In this document: positions 5,716-10,568 of the stretch, piece after piece
Layout of the letters: each line of letters starts with the position of its first letter
Position numbering within the stretch: the first letter of the stretch is position 1
Notes under the pieces: model-generated
Databases searched by the model: none
The model's input: only the letters and a program-made list of their open reading frames with translations
What the model was told of the DNA's origin: nothing
Source of the DNA: Actinomycetota bacterium
GTDB taxonomy: Bacteria > Actinomycetota > Thermoleophilia > Gaiellales > Gaiellaceae
Reading direction: 5' to 3'
Length of the DNA stretch: 10,568 nt
NCBI GenBank assembly: GCA_020029625.1
Contig: JAIBJP010000054.1
Location: forward strand, 1-10,568
Translations under genes and position numbers: made by a program

Positions 5716-5729
5716 TTCGGCAGGCCGAA
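5716..5729 (+). terminator. Small hairpin after cyclase gene, weak terminator candidate
   Basis: TTCGG and CCGAA enclose CAGG, starting two bases after the TAG stop codon. The stem has only five pairs and no T-run follows. It may mark the 3' end of the cyclase message, but support is thin. Confidence 0.25.
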
Positions 5730-5749
5730 GCGACGCCCGCCGGGACTGT

Positions 5750-5755
5750 TATAAG
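5750..5755 (+). promoter_or_regulatory. Candidate -10 element, leaderless start of gene 5762
   Basis: TATAAG is the most AT-rich element nearby and occupies exactly -12 to -7 relative to the GTG at 5762. No Shine-Dalgarno sequence is present between it and the codon. Confidence 0.5.
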
Positions 5756-5761
5756 CAACGA

Positions 5762-6469
5762 GTGCAGGACTGTCAGGTCTGTGGCCGCAGCTTCGACCCA
5801 CTCGACTTCCAGGTCGTCGTGCCCGAGCTCGCGCGCGGTTTCGACCGGATCGAATGCGCCCGGAGCGCCCGCACGCTTGCGGGGCCCGGGAGCAGACTGG
5901 CCGCGACGCCGCTCGTGGCGATCGTGGAGCCGCTTCCCGCGGCCCTCGTGCCCGCTGCCGTCGGTTCAGCTCCGGTGCTGCGCCCGCTCGGCACGCCTGC
6001 GGCGATGCTCGGCCTCCTGGCCGCAGGGACAGCTGCGGCCGTCTTTCTCTGGCTGCGCGCACTCGGCGCTGACCCGAGCAGCTTCACGCTCGGCCGCTTG
6101 AGCGCTCCTCCCGCCTTCGGCCATCAGACTGTTCAGGCACACGTCGAGCCTGCGCCGCCCCGCGCCGGGCCGGCTGAGCGGAAGGCGCCCGACCGGGCGG
6201 CGCCGGTCACCGTGGTGAAGTTCGTCGCGGCACCGAGCCCCGCCGGGTTCGCGCCGGCCCCCGCGGCGGACGGCGCCCACAGGCCCGAGCCGTCGTCCCC
6301 GCCCACCGTCGCCCGACCCGGCACGCTGCCTCCGTCGGACTCCGAGACCGGGAAGACCACCGGCAAGGGCCATACAAAGCGCGGTCAGGGCCATTACAAG
6401 CACGGCGAGACCGATGGTGCTCATAGTCCCGGACACGGGCAGTCCAAGGGGAAGGGCAAGAAGCACTAG
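5762..6469 (+). CDS. Unrecognised CxxC, single-helix, Gly/Lys/His-tailed protein
   Basis: I do not recognise a named family with certainty. The 235-residue product has four visible parts. Residues 1-37 carry C4-x2-C7 and C32 with a VVVPEL...FDRIEC pattern, like a small zinc-ribbon leader with one ligand missing or supplied elsewhere. Residues about 79-100 form one membrane helix. Residues 101-195 are Pro/Ala-rich and probably disordered. The tail from about 198 is packed with Gly, Lys and His (KGHTKRGQGHYKHGE), strongly basic and able to bind metal or polyanions. No signal peptide is seen, so the Cys motif would be cytoplasmic and the tail outside if the positive-inside rule is set by R99 alone; topology is uncertain. 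The start is GTG with a leaderless-type TATAAG. A 7-bp hairpin follows the stop codon at once. Confidence 0.7.
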   Translation: MQDCQVCGRSFDPLDFQVVVPELARGFDRIECARSARTLAGPGSRLAATPLVAIVEPLPAALVPAAVGSAPVLRPLGTPAAMLGLLAAGTAAAVFLWLRALGADPSSFTLGRLSAPPAFGHQTVQAHVEPAPPRAGPAERKAPDRAAPVTVVKFVAAPSPAGFAPAPAADGAHRPEPSSPPTVARPGTLPPSDSETGKTTGKGHTKRGQGHYKHGETDGAHSPGHGQSKGKGKKH

Positions 6470-6490
6470 AACCGCGGCGCCTGCGCGGTT
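6470..6490 (+). terminator. Hairpin after gene 5762, possible terminator
   Basis: AACCGCG (6470-6476) and CGCGGTT (6484-6490) form a perfect 7-base-pair stem with a 7-base loop, starting on the base after the TAG stop codon. Only a short mixed sequence follows instead of a T-run. It lies directly before the promoter candidate of the lipoprotein gene. Confidence 0.4.
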
Positions 6491-6491
6491 G

Positions 6492-6497
6492 TAGTAA
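6492..6497 (+). promoter_or_regulatory. Candidate -10 element, lipoprotein gene
   Basis: TAGTAA lies at -12 to -7 relative to the ATG at 6504, the same spacing as at several neighbours, and no ribosome binding site with usual spacing is seen. The last base is A rather than T, so the match is partial. Confidence 0.35.
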
Positions 6498-6503
6498 GAG
6501 CCG

Positions 6504-7340
6504 ATGGAGGTGCGGAAGGCAGCGACGGCCCTCGTGGTCCTGCTCCTCGCCGCGTGCGGAGGCGGCTCCGCTGCACCGTCGCCCGACGACCTGGGCGAAT
6601 CCACCGGACCGCCGCCCGACCTCGAAACGACCGCAACGTCGCCCGAGCTCCTTCCGGATCTCGACCAGGCCTCACCGGCGGCCATCTCGGTCGTTCTGCG
6701 CGAAGGGCGCGAGCACCTCGCTTTCCTCTCCGCGGTCGAAAACATGGGGGTGGGGCCGCTGCTCCTCTCCGGACGGCGGCCCAACGCCGCTGAGCCCGAG
6801 ATGAGGGCGCGCCAGATCGTTCGCAAAGCCGACGGGACCGCGACGACATACGTCCTCGAGGCGCGCTTGCGCTTCATCGTCTCGGCGACCCATCGGCACT
6901 GGCATCTGCTCGGTTTCGAGCGTTACGAGCTCCGCACCCCCGGCGGAGAGGCCGTCGGGCGTGACCGGAAGACGGGCTTCTGCCTGGGCGACCGCTACGA
7001 CGCCGATTCGGGCTCGCGTATCCGCGGGGAGCCGCGCCGGGCGGTGTGGACGCAGGAATGTGGACGCGGCCAGCGCGGACGTCTCCGCATCTCCGAGGGT
7101 ATCTCGCCCGGGTTCGGAGACGACTATGTGCCTCTGCTCGAGGGCCAGTTCATCGACGTCACGGGCCTGCCGCCCGGCCGCTACGTCCTCATTCACCGCG
7201 CGAATCCGGCCAATGATGTCCGCGAGTCGAGCTACGCGAACAACGCCGCCTCAGCGCTCCTCGAGCTTGGTCGCGACGGACAAGGCTCGGCAACCGTGAC
7301 CGTCCTCGCAACCTGCCCCGACACTGCTTCCTGCGGTTAG
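6504..7340 (+). CDS. Lysyl-oxidase-like copper-binding lipoprotein
   Basis: The 278-residue protein starts with a lipoprotein signal ending in LLLAAC, so C18 should be lipidated and the protein anchored outside the membrane. A flexible Pro/Asp/Thr linker (about 19-55) leads to a lysyl oxidase domain (PF01186). The copper site is visible as H130-R-H132-W-H134. The family segments KTGFCL, EGISPGFGDDY and PPGRYVL follow, ending in ESSYANN. Both residues that form the lysine tyrosylquinone cofactor in animal LOX have counterparts here: K156 and Y208. It may therefore be an active amine oxidase that makes aldehydes on surface proteins or small amines. The bacterial substrate is unknown. Start ATG 6504 is fixed by the signal peptide. 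The family call is strong; activity is inference. Confidence 0.87.
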   Translation: MEVRKAATALVVLLLAACGGGSAAPSPDDLGESTGPPPDLETTATSPELLPDLDQASPAAISVVLREGREHLAFLSAVENMGVGPLLLSGRRPNAAEPEMRARQIVRKADGTATTYVLEARLRFIVSATHRHWHLLGFERYELRTPGGEAVGRDRKTGFCLGDRYDADSGSRIRGEPRRAVWTQECGRGQRGRLRISEGISPGFGDDYVPLLEGQFIDVTGLPPGRYVLIHRANPANDVRESSYANNAASALLELGRDGQGSATVTVLATCPDTASCG

Positions 7341-7389
7341 GAGAGCTAGGGAACCACCTGGACGGCACCGGTGTATGAGGGTCAAAACA

Positions 7390-7397
7390 GGAGGAGG
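7390..7397 (+). promoter_or_regulatory. Shine-Dalgarno that fixes the start at 7405
   Basis: GGAGGAGG lies seven bases before ATG 7405, whereas the in-frame upstream ATG at 7375 lies before this site and has no signal peptide directly behind it. TATGAG at 7373-7378 is a possible -10 element. Confidence 0.7.
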
Positions 7398-7404
7398 CCA
7401 CCGG

Positions 7405-7929
7405 ATGCGACGTCTAATTTTCGTCTTTGCCCTCGCGCTTCTCGCGGCGGCCGCGTTGAGCGCAGGCGCCTTCGCCAAGGAGGGCGGCGTCGAGCTCGGC
7501 TCGACCCCGAGCGCGCTCGGGCCAGGAGATCCCTGGACGCCGAGCTTGACTCTGATCGACGACGGCGGGCAACTGCCCGCCAACGCGAAGCCGGGCATCA
7601 AGATCACCAACCTGGAGACGGGCCGAACGATCGATTACCCGGCCACGCCGACGGACAACCCGGCGGTCTACACCGTGCGCGTTGTCTTCCCGACCCCGGG
7701 CCAGTGGGACTACGCCGCCTACGACGGCGTCACCGACCGGCTGTACGAGTTCCCCGCGACGACGATCCTGGCACCGCAGGGGACCGTCGGGGCGACTCCC
7801 GAGGCCGCGGCGACCGCCGAAGAGGGCTCGTTCCCGCTCTGGCCGCTCCTCGGAGGCCTCGGCGGCGCGGGGCTTCTGGCGCTGGGAGCCCTCGCGGCGA
7901 TCCGCAGCCGGAAGTTCGCGCACTCCTAG
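7405..7929 (+). CDS. Exported Ig/YtkA-like protein with C-terminal membrane anchor
   Basis: The 174-residue product has a clear Sec signal peptide (MRRLIFVFALALLAAAALSA, likely cleavage after AFA at 24). It then has a soluble domain of about 115 residues and a C-terminal helix (about 144-166) followed by RSRK, which would hold it in the membrane with a short basic cytoplasmic tail. The soluble domain contains GIKITNLETG, a D-N-P-A-VYTVRVVFPTPG strand pair and GQWDY. These are features of small beta-sandwich modules such as YtkA-like or FixH-like domains, often linked to metal or oxidase assembly. That family match is tentative. No cysteine or His cluster is present, so a metal site is not evident. 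The gene follows the LOX-like lipoprotein by 64 bases and could share its message, but it has its own strong ribosome binding site. Confidence 0.8.
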   Translation: MRRLIFVFALALLAAAALSAGAFAKEGGVELGSTPSALGPGDPWTPSLTLIDDGGQLPANAKPGIKITNLETGRTIDYPATPTDNPAVYTVRVVFPTPGQWDYAAYDGVTDRLYEFPATTILAPQGTVGATPEAAATAEEGSFPLWPLLGGLGGAGLLALGALAAIRSRKFAHS

Positions 7930-7950
7930 GAAACCTCGCCGGGAGGCGGA

Positions 7951-7976
7951 CGAAGGGCGGCCTCGGCCGCCCTTCG
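7951..7976. terminator. Bidirectional terminator hairpin between convergent genes
   Basis: A perfect 11-base-pair stem (CGAAGGGCGGC with GCCGCCCTTCG) closes a CTCG tetraloop. It lies 22 bases after the stop of the plus-strand gene and 16 bases past the stop of the minus-strand L,D-transpeptidase gene, so it can serve both. Only a weak pyrimidine run (GTCTTC) follows on the plus strand. Confidence 0.75.
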
Positions 7977-7991
7977 GTCTTCAGAGCTGCT

Positions 7992-9032
7992 CTAGGAGAT
8001 GTAGAGGGGCGTGTGCAGCGGAACGCGGTCGTAGAGCTCGATGACGTCCGGCACGGCCATGCGGATACAGCCGTGGGAGGCGGCGCTGCCGATCGAGGAC
8101 GCCTCGGCCGTGCCGTGGATCCCCGCGCCGTCCCAGAAGCCCATCCAGCGCGCCTTGAGCGGATTCTCCGGGTCGCCCGGCGGGATGATCTTCCCCGCGA
8201 GGTCGCCCGCCCAGGCCTTCTTCGGGACGTACCAGGCCGGATTGACCGCCTTCGACCTGATCTCGTAGAGGCCGGCGGGTGTCTCGAACCCGATTCGCCC
8301 GATGGCGACGCGGTAGGTCTTCACGAGCTTCTCCTTGACGAAATAGCGCAGCTCCTTCCGTCCGCGGCTGACTGCGATGAAGAAGCGGAAGCGCTTCTGC
8401 AGCTCGCGCGTCGTCACCTTCGGACGCAGGACGCGTGTGGGAAGCTCGAGCGAGCGCGCCGACTCCGGGTCGACCAGAGCGTCCTCGATCGCGACTCTAA
8501 GCGCCGGCTTTGTCACCGCGACACCGTTCCTCGAGGGCCTGATGCGAATACCGACGAAGGAGGCCTTGCTCTTGCCCTCGCGCGGCTTCGCGTTGACCGT
8601 TTTGCTCACCGAGCGGACGAATCGCTGGACGGCTTCCTGCGAGTACGTGATGTCGAGGTCGAGATGACGGCCCAGGCGGCCACCCGTGACGTCGCGGAAA
8701 GCTCGCGTGAGGAAGTTTCCGTCGCGGCTCTCGGACAGCGCGCCGGCGAGCAGCCGGTCGACGTTGGTCGCGAGCTCGGCCGTGGAGGGAGAGAAGACGA
8801 ACTGGCCACCTCCGTAGCGGACGAGGATCGGCTGCGCGAGCGGATCGCCGATCCGCTCGGCGAGAGCGGCTCGCGCCTCGGCCAGCCGCATGCCGCCCAC
8901 GTCGACGCCCCCGATCGAGATCCCTTCTGCCAGGCGGTCTTCTCGCGCGGCGTCGTAGCGCCACGCAGCGGCGGCTGCGGCTCCCGCCGCGAGCACGAGC
9001 AGTCCAAGGAGACCGATCAGGACTTTCCGCAC
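7992..9032 (-). CDS. L,D-transpeptidase with PG_binding_4 domain
   Basis: The 346-residue enzyme should form 3-3 crosslinks in peptidoglycan on the outer side of the membrane. An N-terminal helix (about 4-24) acts as a signal anchor. Residues about 28-190 hold the substrate-contact region related to PG_binding_4 (PF12229), beginning with GISIGGVDVGGMRLAEA. The YkuD catalytic domain runs from about 215 to the end. The active-site signature is complete: H306 in GIHGTA, then S319-H320-G321-C322 with R324, C322 being the nucleophile. The start is a GTG; a stop codon two codons upstream in frame rules out a longer N-terminus. TAACTT upstream suggests a near-leaderless message. UppP in the same window serves the same wall-building process. 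Confidence 0.95.
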   Translation of the reverse strand: MRKVLIGLLGLLVLAAGAAAAAAWRYDAAREDRLAEGISIGGVDVGGMRLAEARAALAERIGDPLAQPILVRYGGGQFVFSPSTAELATNVDRLLAGALSESRDGNFLTRAFRDVTGGRLGRHLDLDITYSQEAVQRFVRSVSKTVNAKPREGKSKASFVGIRIRPSRNGVAVTKPALRVAIEDALVDPESARSLELPTRVLRPKVTTRELQKRFRFFIAVSRGRKELRYFVKEKLVKTYRVAIGRIGFETPAGLYEIRSKAVNPAWYVPKKAWAGDLAGKIIPPGDPENPLKARWMGFWDGAGIHGTAEASSIGSAASHGCIRMAVPDVIELYDRVPLHTPLYIS

Positions 9033-9041
9033 GGCTTACTC

Positions 9042-9047
9042 AAGTTA
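9042..9047 (-). promoter_or_regulatory. Candidate -10 element of L,D-transpeptidase gene
   Basis: TAACTT on the minus strand fits TAnnnT and would start transcription near 9035, three bases before the GTG. No Shine-Dalgarno sequence is seen in the gap. The spacing is three bases longer than at the leaderless genes elsewhere in the window. Confidence 0.4.
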
Positions 9048-9080
9048 ATACGAGCCGCGACGTGGTTTCAGCCCCACCGT

Positions 9081-9092
9081 TTCGGGCCCGAA
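9081..9092. promoter_or_regulatory. 12-base palindrome TTCGGGCCCGAA
   Basis: This perfect palindrome sits in the 152-base divergent gap between the L,D-transpeptidase and mscS-like genes, where an operator acting on both could be placed. It may also be chance in GC-rich DNA. TACCTT at 9151-9156 is a possible -10 element for the channel gene. Nothing else stands out in the gap. Confidence 0.25.
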
Positions 9093-9184
9093 GATTAAGC
9101 ACGTGTTAGAGACGCGGTTCGCGACCTTGTGACACCGGGTTTCCTGCCGATACCTTGAATTGACTCCAACTTTGTGAGACACCC

Positions 9185-10129
9185 ATGCTCGATCCTCTAA
9201 TCGACCTCCTGTCCTCGAACACGCCGCTGCCCTCTGTCTGGGGCAGGGTCGTCGTCATCGTGGCCCTCTTCGCGATGGCGCTCCTCGTCTCGCGCCTGAG
9301 CGCGTTCGTGGCTCGCCACGTCCTCGTCTGGCACGACCGCCAGAGCGACGGCGACCTGGAGGCGACCGGCAAGATCGCCGGCATCAAGCGCCGGGAGACG
9401 CTCGTCAGCGTCATCCGCACGGCAATCGCCTACGCGGCCTTCGCGGCCGCGGTCGTCCTCTCCGTCGCGCAGATCACGGGCGGCGTGGACAAGCTGACCG
9501 CAATCGCGGGAGCCTCATTCGCGTTGATCGTGGCCGGCTTCGCCGCCCAGCGGCTGCTGCTCGACATCCTCGCGGGCTTCACCATGTTCCTCGAGCGCTG
9601 GTACTCGGTCGGCGACACCGTCGTCCTCATCGCGGCGGTCGAGCTCCAGGGGGTCGTCGAGGACGTCTCCATCAGGCGGACGAAGCTCCGGTCGCTGAAC
9701 GGCGAGGTGATTCAGGTGCACAACGGCCAGATCACGGCCGCGCGCGTCTCCCCCCGCGGAGTGAAGGAGCTCGCCATCGAGATCTTCGTCAGCAAGCGCG
9801 AAACCGGCGAGCGCCTGATCGAGGAGGTTGCCAGGATCCTGCCCGAGGGCCCGACGACCTTCCTCAGGCGCCCCTGGATCTCCCACGTGGAGGAGCTTTC
9901 CCCGATTCTGACGCGGATCCGGGTGCACACGACCGTGATTCCGGGCCGCGAGTGGATGGCGGAGGAGTTCTTCCCGGACCTCCTGAAGCAGCGCGCGACC
10001 GACGGCCTCATCGTCCACGGGCCCGTCGTCTTCGCGATCGACGAACGCGCTATGAGGAGCTTCGCCCGCGCGAGCGCGACAACCCGGCGAAGCTTCGACC
10101 GCGTGCCTGCGGGCGCTCGAGCAAGCTAG
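9185..10129 (+). CDS. MscS-type mechanosensitive channel
   Basis: The 314-residue membrane protein belongs to the small-conductance mechanosensitive channel family (PF00924), which opens under membrane tension and releases solutes during osmotic downshock. Three membrane helices lie at about 20-44, 72-97 and 105-137. The third has the pore-lining pattern AGASFALIVAGFAAQ followed by LLLDILAGFTMFLERWYSVGD, the strongest family mark. The beta domain (about 140-185) contains GVVEDVSIRRTKLRSLNGEV and the HNGQI segment, and a mixed alpha/beta C-terminal domain follows to about 290. The last 25 residues are a basic Ser/Arg-rich tail. The MscS pore helix is usually Gly/Ala-patterned, as here. The ribosome binding site is weak (GTGAGA, five bases before ATG). 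Confidence 0.93.
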   Translation: MLDPLIDLLSSNTPLPSVWGRVVVIVALFAMALLVSRLSAFVARHVLVWHDRQSDGDLEATGKIAGIKRRETLVSVIRTAIAYAAFAAAVVLSVAQITGGVDKLTAIAGASFALIVAGFAAQRLLLDILAGFTMFLERWYSVGDTVVLIAAVELQGVVEDVSIRRTKLRSLNGEVIQVHNGQITAARVSPRGVKELAIEIFVSKRETGERLIEEVARILPEGPTTFLRRPWISHVEELSPILTRIRVHTTVIPGREWMAEEFFPDLLKQRATDGLIVHGPVVFAIDERAMRSFARASATTRRSFDRVPAGARAS

Positions 10130-10144
10130 GAGCTAGATGGCTGG

Positions 10145-10166
10145 CGTCTACCTGTAGCGGTAGACG
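10145..10166. terminator. Inverted repeat across the infA stop codon
   Basis: CGTCTACC (10145-10152) and GGTAGACG (10159-10166) pair across TGTAGC. The structure includes the last codons and the stop of the minus-strand IF-1 gene and lies 16 bases past the channel gene's stop. It could end either message, but there is no T-run on either side. Confidence 0.4.
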
Positions 10167-10369
10167 ATGCGGCCGCGCGTGAGGTCGTACGGCGAGAGCT
10201 CTACCTTGACGCGATCGCCGAGGAAGATGCGGATGCGGTAGCGCCTCATCTTTCCGGCTGTGTAGCCGAGCGTCTCGTGACCGTTGTCGAGCTGGATGCG
10301 GAACATCCGCCCTCGCAGAGCCTCGATCACCTCGCCCTCCAGCTCAACCTTGTCGCCGTTCTTGCTCAT
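10148..10369 (-). CDS. infA: Translation initiation factor IF-1, divergent type
   Basis: IF-1 binds the A site of the 30S subunit and helps IF-2 and IF-3 select the start codon. The 73-residue length and the OB-fold segments MFRIQLDNGHE, GKMRRYRIRI, GDRVKVELSPYDLTRGRIVYRYR are diagnostic. I start it at ATG 10369 (MSKNGDKVELEGEV), because the upstream extension to 10438 would cover the hairpin and part of the cold-shock gene. The central strand reads LGYTAGKMRRYRIRI where the ribosomal-operon form usually has AHISGKMR with YIRIL. It therefore resembles the second IF-1 type known from some Proteobacteria. It stands outside any ribosomal-protein cluster, directly behind a cold-shock gene, so it may be a second copy. 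Confidence 0.95.
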   Translation of the reverse strand: MSKNGDKVELEGEVIEALRGRMFRIQLDNGHETLGYTAGKMRRYRIRIFLGDRVKVELSPYDLTRGRIVYRYR

Positions 10370-10393
10370 CCGGGCCCCATTTCGTAGGAGATT

Positions 10394-10420
10394 CCGGCCG
10401 CGGCGGAGCGCCGCGGCCGG
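10394..10420 (-). terminator. Strong hairpin between csp and infA
   Basis: A perfect 12-base-pair all-GC stem (CCGGCCGCGGCG with CGCCGCGGCCGG) closes a 3-base loop. On the minus strand it follows the csp stop by 10 bases and precedes the infA start by 24. No T-run follows, so it may act as a partial terminator, an mRNA-stabilising 3' structure for csp, or an attenuator of infA. Confidence 0.6.
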
Positions 10421-10430
10421 GAGGAACGAA

Positions 10431-10568
10431 CTACGCAACCTGGGTCACGTCGGTCGCCTCGGGGCCCTTCGAGCCCTCGCGCGCCTCGTAGGAGACGCGT
10501 GCTCCCTCCGGGAGCGACTTGTAGCCGTCGCCGGCGATGCTGCTGTGGTGGACGAACAGGTCCTTCGA
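10431..10568 (-). CDS. Cold-shock protein, CspA family (partial)
   Basis: The right edge cuts off the N-terminus; the last 45 residues are visible. They contain the second RNA-binding motif of the cold-shock domain (DLFVHHSSIAGDGYKSL), then PEGARVSYEAREGSKGPEA and the usual short end DVTQVA. Such proteins are single OB-fold domains that bind single-stranded RNA and DNA and loosen mRNA structure, often at low temperature or in rapid growth. The reading frame is intact to the edge. The gene lies upstream of infA on the same strand, 61 bases apart with a strong hairpin between them. Cold-shock proteins and IF-1 both act on mRNA at initiation, so co-expression is plausible. Confidence 0.95.
   Translation of the reverse strand, partial: SKDLFVHHSSIAGDGYKSLPEGARVSYEAREGSKGPEATDVTQVA

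Noticed and set aside
6133..6877. Minus-strand frames opposite gene 5762 and the lipoprotein
   Set aside because: The plus strand carries the lipobox, the HxHxH copper site and other LOX family segments; the opposite frames show only Arg/Ala/Gly-rich sequence.
7371..9098. Long plus-strand frame opposite the L,D-transpeptidase
   Set aside because: It is the low-information shadow of a gene with an intact YkuD active site, and it also runs through the hairpin at 7951-7976.
10370..10438. N-terminal extension of IF-1 to 10438
   Set aside because: The added residues are absent from the IF-1 family and would be encoded by the GC hairpin and the end of the cold-shock gene.

Overview
The window reads as chromosomal DNA of a high-GC actinobacterium. 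Thermoleophilia (Gaiellales/Solirubrobacterales-like) is my best guess, from protein style: a DUF6328 membrane protein, a Rho_N-domain basic protein, a PG_binding_4/YkuD L,D-transpeptidase, a lysyl-oxidase lipoprotein, and a csp-infA pair. Many genes begin with GTG and lack a Shine-Dalgarno sequence. I see no insertion sequence, phage gene, CRISPR array, attachment site or replication origin. The region looks like ordinary core/shell genome with compact gene packing.

Layout. 1-643 (minus, cut by the left edge): HTH_42/AlkZ-like winged-helix protein. 690-1148 (plus): DUF6328 membrane protein. 1099-1737 (minus): Fe-S type uracil-DNA glycosylase, overlapping the previous gene tail to tail. 1952-2293 (minus): small basic Rho_N-domain protein. 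2376-2465 (plus): tRNA-Ser(GGA). 2478-3089 (minus): membrane-anchored cytochrome c with a Thr-Gly repeat linker. 3112-4050 (plus): UppP. 4083-5714 (plus): membrane GAF-GGDEF diguanylate cyclase with no canonical start codon. 5762-6469 (plus): unrecognised CxxC/one-helix protein. 6504-7340 (plus): lysyl-oxidase-like lipoprotein. 7405-7929 (plus): exported protein with a C-terminal anchor. A strong hairpin at 7951-7976 separates it from the convergent L,D-transpeptidase (7992-9032, minus). 9185-10129 (plus): MscS-type channel. 10148-10369 (minus): IF-1. 10431-10568 (minus, cut by the right edge): cold-shock protein.

How the genes may work together. Most of the central genes act at the envelope: lipid-carrier recycling (UppP), 3-3 peptidoglycan crosslinking (L,D-transpeptidase), osmotic relief (MscS), a possible Cu-dependent surface amine oxidase (LOX-like), a membrane cytochrome c and a membrane c-di-GMP synthase. 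The left end holds two possible base-excision repair proteins (AlkZ-like and UDG). The right end holds two OB-fold RNA-binding proteins of cold adaptation and translation initiation. Apart from uppP-diguanylate cyclase and csp-infA, I see little sign of long operons. Nearly every gene seems to have its own promoter, often placed so that transcription would begin exactly at the start codon.

The best leads are: a repeated leaderless-promoter geometry (TA exactly 12 and 11 bases before the start codon at seven genes); the diguanylate cyclase whose best start is ACG; the overlapping divergent promoters of uppP and the cytochrome gene; the retention of both quinone-cofactor precursor residues in the LOX-like lipoprotein; and the divergent, stand-alone IF-1. 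I did not find a clearly new multi-gene system.
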